From NCBI GenBank assembly GCA_902806595.1, contig CADCXC010000014.1, positions 434,001-498,000 of the forward strand: a DNA stretch of 64,000 bases, given 5' to 3'. This document shows, piece by piece, positions 12,001-22,509 of this stretch; the stretch's first letter is position 1, and the number at the start of each line of letters is the position of its first letter. Below the pieces are notes generated by a model. That model did no database searches. It was given only the letters and a program-made list of their open reading frames with translations, and was not told where the DNA came from. The translations under genes were made by a program, and so were the position numbers. This stretch comes from Pyrenopolyporus hunteri. Its lineage: Eukaryota > Ascomycota > Sordariomycetes > Xylariales > Hypoxylaceae.

Positions 12001-12564
12001 CCCCCGGAGAAGGTGCAAGACGTAAAGGCGCAGATCCTCGCCACCATCAAGCTGCTGCTCAAGAAGTCCCGCGACCGGTTCCAGCCCCACGTGTCGCGCG
12101 GGCTCGAGGCCCTGCTCGCGGCGCGCACGCGCTACGACGCCCGCACGCACATCGTCAGCGGCCTGGAGCTTCTCGCGGACGAGCTCGTGACCATCGGCGA
12201 CGCGGGCGAGATCACGGTCACCATGACGCGCAACCTCAGCCGCATGGACATGGACACCTCGGGCCACCGCAGCCTGAGCATGGGGCTGCACGTGCTCAAG
12301 GAGCTCGTCGACTCCCGCTCCTCTGCGTCGTTCAACCCGAGCGAAAGCGAGATCGCGGGCCTGCTTAGCCTCGCGAACCGGTGCCTCGAGAGCAAGGAGA
12401 GCGGCGTCCGCATGGATGCCGTCCAGCTATGCGTTGCCCTGCATGCGAGGCTCGGCGAGGCTAGGTTCTGGGATAGCATGAAGACGGTTAAGGACGACCC
12501 GAAGAGTCTGATTACGTATTATATCGTCAAGAGGCAGAGGGAGAATGGCGGGGTGGCTGCTTAG
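9087..12564 (+). CDS. STU1: CLASP-family microtubule stabiliser Stu1
   Basis: Four exons (9087-9551, 9631-9749, 9809-10711, 10767-12564) give 1094 aa; the introns are 79, 59 and 55 nt, and phases join exactly. The N-terminal half carries HEAT/TOG-type repeats of the CLASP N domain, with residues such as DKIRGLAIQAM. The middle (about 515-845) is a basic Ser/Pro/Lys linker containing a tandem KASPA unit (about 701-716), typical of microtubule-lattice binding regions. The C-terminal about 240 residues form another helical repeat domain that in CLASPs binds kinetochore or plus-end partners. Stu1 binds microtubules at plus ends and kinetochores and is needed for spindle stability. The first ATG is used; M4 is an alternative. 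Intron 2 uses an unusual GTTCGC donor. Confidence 0.92.
11377..11429 (+). repeat. Tandem KASPA-coding repeat in STU1
   Basis: Imperfect tandem copies of a 15-nt unit (AAGGCAAGTCCGGCA and variants) encode repeated Lys-Ala-Ser-Pro-Ala blocks in the basic linker of Stu1. Copies differ mainly at wobble positions, so the peptide is conserved more than the DNA. Confidence 0.8.
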
Positions 12565-13477
12565 ATGACGAGGTGCGGGTTCGCTGTTTTCATCTTCTGT
12601 GCGATTCTGGATCCGGGGTTATGCTCTCGGCTCTCGTCGCGGAGTTACTTAGGTACCTACTTATTAGGCGCTGGGTGTGGTCGGTTTGTCTATCCGTCTA
12701 TCTGTCTATCTGTCTGTCTGGCATTGGGGATCGAACGTCCGCTTTTACGGGCACACGACGTCGAAGGGGGAATGCAGCGAGAGAAACGAGGCGCCGCGAT
12801 TCAGAAGGGGATATTTAAAGGGATACCTTATGCACTTTGGCGTTGGCGTTGGCGTTGGCGTTGGTATCTGTATTGGAGCCGGACCGGGCCAGGCGGTACC
12901 TAGTGATTAGCGAAAGGCGGGACGGGGGAAAAGGCAATGGGAAAGGGAAACCGGGAGCGGGAGCGCAGATACCAAGCTGAACTACCTACGTACCGGGCCG
13001 CCGGACTGTTTATCGTACCCATTTTGTAATCCATAGTGCACATCGCGGCAAAGTTGTAAATTCAATAAAAGGAGGAACGGTATTTTCCAATTAATACTGG
13101 TGTTTTGGTTATTAATTAATTGGGTGTTTGGTATAACTGCTTGGTGGAGGAAGTGCGGGATGATTGTGATATAGGGTTGTATACTGTATGACGTAGTTCG
13201 GAAATCTAGAGCATAGGTTCTTGACGCAGATAGCTATGCTTGTCGACTAATATAATAAGAATGGCGTGTCTATTAGGAAGACTCGAAATATGTTGAACTG
13301 CTTATACCTCCTTAGCCTCTTCACTTCGGTTCCCGCCTACCTGATTAGCATCTATTAGATGACTGTCATAGAGTCCCATACTTAATGTGAGTATCTATTG
13401 TATACCTCCAATCCCAGGGATACTACGAGCACCCCGAGAATAAGAAGGGAAGAAGGCATTTAAAATAAACGTCAGAT
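12565..13477. other. Intergenic region downstream of STU1
   Basis: Contains short tandem repeats (a TCTG/TATC tract at about 12689-12720 and a GTTGGC array), then AT-rich sequence resembling a terminator/polyadenylation zone near 13030-13090. No gene is supported. Confidence 0.55.
12837..12864. repeat. Hexanucleotide GTTGGC microsatellite
   Basis: About four and a half perfect copies of a TTGGCG unit in non-coding DNA downstream of STU1. Likely polymorphic; no function is implied. Confidence 0.9.
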
Positions 13478-13552
13478 AAAAAAAAAAAAGTTATGGATTT
13501 CTCGGTGCTGGTCTCGAACCAACGTGCTGCCAGGGTATCGCCGAGCTGGGCC
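13478..13552 (-). ncRNA. tRNA-like Pol III locus, degenerate
   Basis: On the minus strand, an A-box-like GGCCCAGCTCGG (13541-13552) is followed by a perfect B box GGTTCGAGACC (13510-13520) and then, about 20 nt on, a run of twelve T (13478-13489), a classic Pol III terminator. The T-arm folds (GTTGG/CCAGC with a 7-nt loop). The A-to-B spacing is too short for a full anticodon arm, and no 5' strand pairs with the predicted acceptor. It is therefore a tRNA-derived or decayed locus rather than a normal tRNA. Confidence 0.35.
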
Positions 13553-13559
13553 CCATGGC

Positions 13560-14473
13560 ACACGGCTTCCCCTACCTCGAACAGGGTTATAAAGGCCTGA
13601 ACTGAGGCGGCGAACCAATCCGACCATAGGTTAAGTCTTGCGGCGATACCCCTCATACCCGAGTGGCAAGTTACTTGCGGTATGTTATTATGCATTATAT
13701 GTATCCCCTTTGTGCCGTCGGGATTTGCTTGCTGGGTGGGGAGGTTTGCGTGGAGGGTATGCGTGGTGCTGCGAGGGGAGGGGGAGGGTGGTGGTTTATA
13801 CGGGGTAGCTTAGGTAGACATCGTGGGAGTCGTGATGATGTTTTCCGGAATTATGTATTAGGGGCCTGGTCGTAAGTACTGCGCCTTAGGCTAGGCTACG
13901 AGTTTCTAATAATTTAAACAATGAGAGTTAGGGGTACGGAAGACGAAATAATACTATACGATTAGTCGTGTCGTTAGATGGCTTTGGTAACACGTAGACG
14001 GAAGATATCTATATCATCAGCAATAAAAAAGTTTCTCTGGACACGGTATCAATGGGGTCTACACGTCGTGGAAAATACAACGATTCTCGAAGAGACGTGG
14101 GCGTGTTCTTCGGTAACTCATATCGTCTTCCTTTATATAGAGATTTCACCCGGCAATCCATAGAAGTGTTGTATAATATTAATACTCGTAAATTCATATT
14201 AATCACGCCTAGGATATCTCTAAAGACAAAAATATTATCGAATCTAGTCGGAAAATGGAATTACTGTGTCCCTTCACCTTATTTCTGCCTTGAGTCCTTG
14301 TTCAACGACTTATAATAATAGGTATAACTTTCTACGCTTTTCTTGTACTTTGAGGAACAGACAAATGCGCGTTAGAGTTAGTTTAACAATTACTCTCTCC
14401 TTATTACCACCTTAGAGTTAAAAAGAGGTTTGCGTACTTCTAAATATTATATTGCTCTTAGGAAATCAACTAA
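13560..14473. other. Intergenic, no gene seen
   Basis: Moderately AT-rich DNA between the tRNA-like locus and the DUF6924-like gene. Open frames are short, unrelated to known families and lack coding character. Confidence 0.55.
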
Positions 14474-15517
14474 TTATCCCAAAATCGCCAGCGGTAAGCC
14501 ATGTTCTCGACCATACTCATCTAACTCCGCAACCGCCCTACTCGCCGGAACCCGCTTGATCCTCTCATACTTAAGATCCACCCTGACAATACTATCATAA
14601 TCGTGTGCGTCTACATTGCCATCCCAGTCGAAACGCAAAAGCATCACGCCATCGGCTTCAAAGTCGGGCTTATCCGCTAAGATAGCAAGCTGTCGGTGCG
14701 TCTCCGGATGCGACTTGCAGAACCACGGGAACAGCCTGATGACCTCGGGCAGGCCGCCGGCGGTGGAATAATTCCCGCCTATTATGACTCGCTTATGTTC
14801 TACTGGCATGGTATAGTAATCCGGCTCAAGACTTTCAGGAAGAGCCAACGCTGGGATTCAGTCAGTCACCATTATAAACCCCTATTTACTTCCTCCTTCG
14901 CATTCCCACCCCAGGTCCCCGGTAGAAAACTCACCATCCCTAACCAAACTAAAACACGCGTACTTCCACCTTGGCGGCTCACCGTCCGGCCTCTTGAGCT
15001 GACTCACCTCCGGCGTCCACGGCATAGCCATATCACCGCCCCACTCCTCCGCCTCCTCCTCCTTCAGGTCCTCCCAGGCCAAGTTCCCAATATCCAGGTT
15101 CAGCCCCCAGCTCGCGGCCCAGTCTACACTGCACCGGGCCCTGTCGACGCGGTCCTGCTCCCCGGCTTGCCCCGTGTCGAGGTGGACGACCAGGACGCCG
15201 TTCGCCTCGTAGTCGGCGTCGGTGGCGACGATGAAGAACAGGGGGTGGATGGAGGGGTCTTGGTCCCGCAGGGAGAGGTGGGAGGTGTAGATGTCATGGA
15301 GGGGCCGGTTGGCGAATGTGGGTGAGGGGGCGAGCGCGCAGGTTCCGGGCTCGATGTCTGCGGCGGAGTTTAATTTGTCGACTAGGTTGGTGAGAGTTGC
15401 TTGGTCGAGGGCGATGAGTGAGTACACGGCTTGCGTGTATTTTGCTCCGGCGGTGCTACGGTGTCGGTCGTTGTTTGGAGCTGTCTTTGGTAGGGTGAGA
15501 TCTTGGATGGGAGCCAT
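14474..15517 (-). CDS. Tandem DUF6924-like domain protein
   Basis: Two minus-strand frames join into one gene: exon 1 15517-14890 and exon 2 14850-14474, with a 39-nt intron (GTAAAT donor, TGACTGAC branch, CAG acceptor) in matching phase. An alternative 75-nt intron using a GTGGGA donor also fits, and two separate genes cannot be excluded. Both halves look homologous. Each has a hydrophobic strand plus acidic DxxxEANG/DFEADG block (FIVATDADYEANGVLVVHLD in the first half, ADKPDFEADGVMLLRF in the second), an Arg/Val strand, and in the first half W...NLDIGNLAWEDL. This resembles the DUF6924 fold of bacteria and fungi, for which no biochemical role is known. There is no signal peptide or membrane segment. 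The family call is from pattern memory and moderately sure. Confidence 0.6.
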
Positions 15518-17072
15518 GTTAGCAACTATAGTCTATGAAATGTAGAGCTCCTATGGTTGTAGGAAAGTGGTTATAGGCCTAGTATTGCATTGTTGGAAGT
15601 CCATGATGCGATGTGGGCTCCGGTCTATAAAGTTATTGGACTGTTAATAGGCCCCTCACGGTTGGTCTATAAAGATGGATACCTTAAGTGTGCTTACATA
15701 TTTACTCATATAATATAATAAGAACTATCTCGATGCCAAAGCAAAGAGTTATAGACAATATGATATAGACATTAGTTCTTATAAGCATCTTCGTGTTACA
15801 CGAGTATAGTGAGATTGAATGCTAAACGTGTAAGTCGTTCCCAGACAAACTAATACTATAGTAAATTAACTTTAACGCTGGCGTAGCTCTCATAAGGGGA
15901 TATATTATATCTATTACAACTGATATAATAGTTTAAACCGTACTTGATAAATTTCCGATACTAATCTGAATACCCTCAAGAGACTAAGGATCTAACCCTC
16001 GTAACATATCTTGGATATAAGTAGGTGAGCAACTAAAATTATTTTTTAATCGACGGAGTATCTATATACCTAGTGAATCGTATACGATATCAACTTCATA
16101 CTCGATGCAGATTAAGTAGGTATAGTTCAATATTCCTCTGTAAGCACCAGCCATGTTACTTAAATATGTGACATCGGGATATAACCCGGGCGAACGGCGC
16201 CGGCTTATTAACACCACATCAGCTCGAACAACTTAAGGCAATGTTGAACGAGGCAGGATTACCTATCGGGCACACCACCGGAAATTCCCCAAGGGCAAAA
16301 AAAGCTATCCTAGGCGGGATTTGAACCCCCCGTCACGAAGGACGTGCGTCTCCAACTGGGCCGGCGCGGAAGAGCGGGAGGCCGATATATATCCGCCGAA
16401 GCCCGAAGAGTGGCGACTCGATACTTCCGCCGCGGGCTTACCCGGTGGCGTGGATCTGACGGGGCTCGGGATGGGATATTATTTGCCACTTACTATTTCC
16501 TGATAATAAGTAATAAAAGTTTTCCCCTATATAGCCGTGGAGGCTTTGTGGTAACGTTACTAGCCGTCGTTACGCGCCCTGCGTAGGAGAGGGTTTGATG
16601 CCGGTGCCGATGTGAAGCGAGCTGGGTTTATGAACACAACGAACGTGCGAGATAAACTGGTTAGATAGAAGCGTTGAGATGAGGAAGTGTTAGTTGAGAC
16701 TCCTATGCTGATGAGATTCAAGCTTATTAGAGCAATAGAAATGGTGGGTTTTAGGAAGAGTCCCTTAAGATAAATTATAATATTATTTTGATGTCTTAGG
16801 GGATGATTGTATGTGTTTGGAGAATGTGGTTACTATCGTTCAAGCTTCACTTGTGCAAATTCTACTATTATTGCGTCGTTGTCCTTAATTTGAAGATATT
16901 TCACTTATATTAAATTATCATAAGTGCAAGACCTAATCTCGAGGTACTTAGGCTAGATAGGTACTCTTCTGTTCCTTCTCTCGAAGCATATGCTCGTAGG
17001 GTACGATCTATCTTCGTAAAATCATCTAAACAGCGGCGCTCGGGTATTTGTATACGCTATCCAAAAAAGACT
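15518..17072. other. Intergenic region with tRNA-like locus
   Basis: AT-rich from about 15600 to 16150 but without the CpG-only signature of the hypermutated blocks. The tRNA-like locus near 16.3 kb lies inside it. No protein-coding gene is supported. Confidence 0.55.
16297..16362 (-). ncRNA. tRNA-like Pol III locus, degenerate
   Basis: The minus strand reads an A-box-like GGCCCAGTTGG (16352-16362), then a perfect B box GGTTCAAATCC (16317-16327), then seven T (16297-16303) as a likely Pol III stop. The T-arm has one mismatch. A-to-B spacing is shorter than in a complete tRNA and the acceptor 3' strand finds no 5' partner. It closely parallels the 13.5-kb locus in order, strand and spacing, which suggests a shared tRNA-derived origin. 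Confidence 0.35.
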
Positions 17073-19205
17073 TTAGGCAGACACCAGGCCCCACGTCCCC
17101 TTGATCAGGTCGGCGGCCTTCTCGCCGATTCCGTAGGCGGGCATCTGGGTGTGGCCCTGGTTGAGCTTGGGCATGATGCTGCAGTCGGCGACCCGGAGGT
17201 TCTTGACGCCCTTCACGCGCAGGTTCTCGTCGACGACGGAGTTCGGGTCGGACGCCTTGCCCATGGCGCAGGTGCCGGCGGCGTGGTAGCAGGTCGTGGC
17301 GTTGTCCCTCACGTACGGGATCCACTCCTCCCGGGTCTTGTACTTGTGGTGCGACTGCTCGGGGGGCCACGAGCCCTTGACGATGTCCTTGGTGCCGGCG
17401 CCCTGGGTGATGATCTCGTTGCCGAAGCGGCAGGCCTCGGCCAGCACCTCGACGTCCAGCGGGTCGGCGAGGTAGTTGCAGTCGACGACCGGGACGGCGG
17501 TCGGGTCGGCGCTGCGCAGGGTGACGGTGCCGCGCGAGCGCGGGCCGAACAGCTCGGCGATCATGCTGAAGGCGTGCTGGCCGTCGCCGGGGAAGCGGTC
17601 GAACTGCTTCGGCCCGCCGTAGCACTCCGTCGTGAAGAACTCGATGTTGGGCTGCGACGGCGTCAGGCCCATGGGGTCGCGGCCGGGCTCGCGCGGCGCC
17701 GAGTTCCAGAGCGGCGAGTCGGCCAGGCGCGAGTCCAGGCGCGCGTAGGCGAAGGCGCCGAAGGGGAAGGTCGATAGGAAGCCGGCCTTCTGCGCTTTCC
17801 AGAGCGCGTACGTCTTGGCGAAGGAGTCGCCGTGGTACACCAGGTGGTCGTTGGTGAGGCCGGGCTTCTCGGTTTCATAGAACATGAAGACGATCTAGTT
17901 GCAAGGGTTAGTATTAGTGGACAGGTCGAATTCCGCGATGGTGGGCGGGTGTGTTGGCGGAAACGTACCAAGTGATCCATCAGGTTCTTGCCTACGCCGG
18001 GTAGGTTCACGAGAGTGGTGATGCCGTGCTTCTCCAATTCCTCCTTGGCGCCGATTCCGGAACGGTTCAGGATGTTGGGGCTGCAGTACGCGCCGCCGCT
18101 GATGATGACCTCCTTTCGGGCCTTCACTTCGACGACGCTGCCGTCCTTCCTGACGCCCCTGACACCGGTAGCCTTGAGCTCGCCATCGGCGTCTCTCTCG
18201 ATTATCACCTTGTCCACGTGAGTCTCAACCAGGAGATCGACATTGGGCCTTTGGTTTTCTCGGGTGATGAAGTCGGCGCTAGTCGTGCGCAGACCCTTGT
18301 ACACCGTCCTGGTAGCGTGTCCACATCCGTGGGGGTTGTTACCGTGCGAGAACATATCGTGATCTAAGGGTAGTCCCTTGGACTCCATCGAGTCGATGAT
18401 GAGCTTGGAGATGGGAGCGAGATCATGAGGCTCCGTGTGAAGAGGCCCATTGTAACCATGCGAGTCCTTGGACTCCTTGAACCACGGCTTGCTGTGGAAC
18501 GTTTCCGCCTAGAGTTATCACTGTTAATGGAGTTCTAAAAGTAATATTTAGGAGGGCGTCTATGATGATGAGGTAAAAGATCATGGTGTGGTGGCATCGA
18601 GCAGATAGCAAACTACACATGTCATATCCTATCGACGATATACGTGATCGAGGCTTATTTACCTTAGCAATGTACTTGAACATCTCCTCGCCGGACCAGC
18701 CCGGGGCGCCCCAGTCGTCGTAGTCCTGCTTGAAACCGCGGATGCAGAGAGATCCGTTGCATCCAGAGCAGCCACCGAGGTATTTGCCTCTGCTCAGCTT
18801 CACCTGGCGGTTGTTGACTGCCTCCTTCTTCTCAGAGATGACGTTCCAGTCGGTCTCTTTGTCGAACAGTTGGGACCAGCTTAAAGGGGGGGAAAGTTAG
18901 CGAAGGATGGAGAGCGGAAGCAGTCGTACCAACTACTTACCCTCCAACCATGTGCACATTTTCAAGGTTTTCATTATGTTGACCAGCCTCGATTACGAGT
19001 ATTTTGGCGTTAGGGTCCTCTGCAAGTCGACCAGCGACTACACATCCGGAGGTACCGCCACTAGGAAGAAAGGAAGAGAGATTGTCAGCATAGTCGAACG
19101 AAATATCCCGCCGTCGGGTCCGGGGAAAAAAGCACGTTGGTAGGCGACTCACCCGCAGATGACAAAGTCATAGACTAATTCGTTATTTTGACCAAGAGAA
19201 CCCAT
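17073..19205 (-). CDS. GMC-family FAD oxidoreductase
   Basis: Five exons (19205-19153, 19060-18941, 18879-18663, 18508-17969, 17894-17073) encode 583 aa; the introns are 92, 61, 154 and 74 nt and phases agree. The FAD dinucleotide-binding GGGTSG lies at residues 18-23 after a beta strand. GMC signature 1 (GKYLGGCSGCNG, about 89-100) and signature 2 (SGGAYCSPNILNRSGIG, 267-283) are present. The C-terminal catalytic pair is H514 (CYHAAGTCAMG) and H558 (NQGHTQMPAYGIGEKAADLI). The family oxidises alcohols (choline, methanol, aryl alcohols, glucose) with FAD; the substrate here is not evident. No signal peptide, so probably intracellular. Signature 1 has Cys95 and Cys98 where Ser and a small or aliphatic residue are more usual. 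It is transcribed divergently from the rhodopsin-domain gene. Confidence 0.9.
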
Positions 19206-20921
19206 TCTGTCAGATATCACAAAATTCCTCGAAGCAACGTGCAGTCGTATCCCAATACAAGAAACAGTACCGAAACCTAGACCGGGTGCAGTTTTATATA
19301 ACACTTTCTGAGATAGTCGACGACTTTCACAATTACTGCATTAATAATGCCGAGATATCGATCCGACCGAAGCCTCATACGACGTGGGCACCCAGCGCAT
19401 GGGAGGCTGCATGGTTGGCATTGAGAATGACGGTCAAGCGGAGGCCAGGATCCCGCCCAGCCCCTGTTATCTGTCAACCGGCCAACCTAAAGTCTGTGCT
19501 TCGTTCGCACGCATACATACGTACATATTACTCCATACACTGCATATAGGTAATATAGGTATACAGGGTGGATTGTTTCCTGATGCTGTACTCAGTATTT
19601 GCCCCGACGCATATAGGACTAGCTCGCCACCATATGCGCGGAAGGTTCCGGGAATGGCACGTCCGGGATTTGGGGGTGAGAAACGAATCTATGTAACATA
19701 GGTGAAAAAAAAAAAAAAGAACGATTGGAAGCTTTCCTAGGTATAATAAGGACCGGGATATAAGTTGAAAACGAAGCTATGTAACCTATATGAGAAAAGT
19801 CGAATAAAAATCGGGGTCTATAATGCGGCCGGGGGTTTAGGAACGTAGTGTATTATGCAGTATGTTATGAACAAGAGAGCCACACACGTGCGACGAAGCA
19901 TGGGACAGTTGCTGAGCATGGGATGAGAGGGGATAGAAGGGGGAGGGGAGGGGGGGGGATCAAATCATGGAATTTCTGGGCCGACCCAGAGCCAGGATTC
20001 AAGCATCGCCGCTACCAATATGTAGGAAAATAAGGAACGCTACTGCGAGGTTCTGCAAATTGAGCGAAGCTAGCCCAATATCGGCTCAACAAGGCACGAA
20101 AGGTGCTCGCGCCCCTTTTCGCTTCATACATACTATTTACTATTATGGTAGAAATGAACGACGCCTTTAAATTGCAAGCCAAGTCGAAGCCAGGTTGAAA
20201 GCCCAGAGGCCATCCCCCACAACGCACTCCCACTAAGATCTGCAATTCCTCACGTTTTTGCTCAGGTGTAGAACCAAACTTCCCTCCTAGTTTAATCGAT
20301 CAAAGCGCACGTATGTATGCATCCTCCCGAGTGCTGGACTCCCCCAAGCACCCTGTCCCCTACCTAGTACGGTATCGTAGTGTAGTCTAGAAATGCCTGC
20401 TTCTGCAGCCAGACGGTTCGTGCGAGAGGGAAAAAAAAATGTTTCTGACCGAGGAACCATGTCGATAATTGTTCGCGACCTAAAACTGACTGCCGGGATA
20501 TACACGTTTACCATTTGCATTAAGGATCTTCGACAGCGTAAGTTGTAGGGACATCAACGCCCAGGATTAACCATATATGCAACGCTAGGACTCGACCAAA
20601 AGACGGGGGATGGTTCCGTGCGGCTCGGTAGGCAAAAATCTTAACGCTACCTGGTAGTCGTTAACGAGATTCTTCGAGATACATATAACCATTAAGCTAA
20701 CTCTATTCTACTGACGTCTTTACTTTAACTCCGGCGTTTCCATTCTTTACAACTCGCATCGCGAACAGCTCTCTCGCTGCCAAGCACCAACGCCCGTGTT
20801 TTCGTTTTTGTGTTGTGTTGTGTTTTTCCATTATTTTCGTTCCCGTCTCTCGCTGTCGTGTTGGAATGGTCCCATCGTTTTCCGTCGATTCGCCGCATTA
20901 CCTTACCTCGACCCGGAAGAA
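19206..20921. other. Divergent promoter region
   Basis: About 1.7 kb between the GMC oxidoreductase (-) and rhodopsin-domain (+) genes, including an A14 run near 19710 and an A9 run near 20430. No coding signal is seen; it should hold the promoters of both genes. Confidence 0.55.
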
Positions 20922-22509
20922 ATGGCTGCCACACCTTTCCAGAAGGAGGCCTGGACCGAATATGGCATCGGTGTGGTGATTTTGCTCCTTCGCTTCTTTG
21001 CACGGTGGAAAGTGGTGGGGTTTAGTAGATGGCAACTTGACGATGTCTTTGCAGGATTAAGTCTGATATTCTGGACTGTGGGTGATTGATCTACTCTTTT
21101 TTTTACTCCTCCCCCAATCGCCGGCCGCGTCTAACCTACCCTGGTGGTCATTATAGGCGGAGCTAAGCATGTTAGAGCTCATTGGTAAGACAAAAATCTC
21201 CCCATGGTCCTCTCGAGACCTATCGTTTGCTCACCGCTCGACAGGTCAGAACGGAACTAACATCGGCATAACGGACGAGGTTGGCGCCACTTTGACCAAG
21301 GAGCAGATTGCCAAGTTGGAGTTTGGGTCGAAATGCCTGCTTGCGGGCTGGAACTTCTATGTCACACTGATCTGGTGCCTCAAAGGGTGCATGCTGTGCT
21401 ACTATAACCGTATCACGTACGATCGAATCCCCCTCCCCGGTCAACCGCGGGTAATGTGCGCGATCGAGCTGACGGACGAATTAGATTGGGTCTGGCGCAG
21501 CAGAAAGTCGTCAAATGGACCAGCGTCGGTTGCGTGCTGGCCTACATCGGCGTCATCTGTGTCATCTGGGGTCATTGTACGCCGGTGCAGAAGAATTGGC
21601 AGGTCGTGCCGAATCCTGGTGGTGAGTTGCGCGCCTCTTCAATATTCGGCTTGCTTGGCAGCCCTAACTCTTCTCTATACAGACCAATGCACTTTCGCCG
21701 TAGCCAACTACTTGAGCTTGGTCGTACTAAACATTGCGTAAGTTGGCTATGTGGCGTCCACTTGCTTGCTTGCAAAGCAAAGTAAAAAGCAAGGCTGTTA
21801 GGTAAATCCTGCTAACGGATGGTATAAGCACCGATTTTGTGATCGTTTGTATCCCGGTGCCGTTGCTCATGAAGGTCAAACTGAGTCTTCAACGCAAGTT
21901 GATCATTGGCCTGCTACTCTGCTCCGGCGTCTTTATCATGGTGGCTACTCTTCTCCGCTGCATCCTTTCTCTTAGAGATATCGAGGGTATCAATACTAGC
22001 ACAATTTGGGCAATCCGGGAAACGGTAAGTCGATCTCCCACGCCTCACCGCCCCCTTTTTCTTTTTGCGCCGCCCCGCCCATGCGCGTTGCGGATAGCGC
22101 CATATTACACGACTGACTCGCAGCCTTGGTATAGTTCGTTGGAATTATCGCTGTCAACGCGGCCTCCATCAAGCCCCTCTTCTCGACCAAGCGCTGGCTC
22201 CACTCGAGCAGCAACCACAGCAATAGCGGCGGTCAAAAGCTTAGCAGCTACTCCCATCACCTAGTCACTATCGGGGGCTCTGGGGCCAAGCAGACCATGT
22301 CCTCGAAGCGCCATAATAACGACGGCATGACGGCGCTAGCGGACAATTCGAGCGAGGAGCAGATCATCGTCAAGCCAACCCCGTACGGAGACGGGTTCAA
22401 GAGCGACGTCCGAGCCAATAGCACGAACAGCGACCGGAGTAGGCACCAGGACGGGATCATGGTCACGACCACATACGAAGTCAGCCAGTTCGGTTCTTCA
22501 ACAGTTTAA
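20922..22509 (+). CDS. Fungal rhodopsin-domain 7-TM protein
   Basis: Exons 20922-21077, 21157-21184, 21245-21416, 21485-21621, 21683-21737, 21829-22024 and 22135-22509 give 372 aa. The 60-nt segment 21185-21244 is in frame with no stop; I treat it as an intron because removing it restores the family motif GTNIG...LT, and retaining it gives 392 aa. The protein has the PF20684-type rhodopsin-like integral membrane domain: TM1 with FARW, WQLDD at the first loop, WNFYVTLIWCLKGCMLCYYNR, CVLAYIGVICVIWGHC, an NYLSLVVLNIATDFVIVCIPVPLL helix pair, FIMVATLLRC and AVNAASIKPLF. A 100-residue Ser/Asn-rich cytosolic tail follows. Members occur in large fungal families (Pth11-like or SAT4-like); ligands are mostly unknown. 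The N-terminus before TM1 is short. Confidence 0.85.

Noticed and set aside
14696..15325. 209-codon plus-strand frame
   Set aside because: Antisense to the DUF6924-like gene; repetitive Val/Gly/Asp composition typical of a shadow frame.
17151..17777. 208-codon plus-strand frame
   Set aside because: Antisense shadow of the GC-rich last exon of the GMC oxidoreductase.
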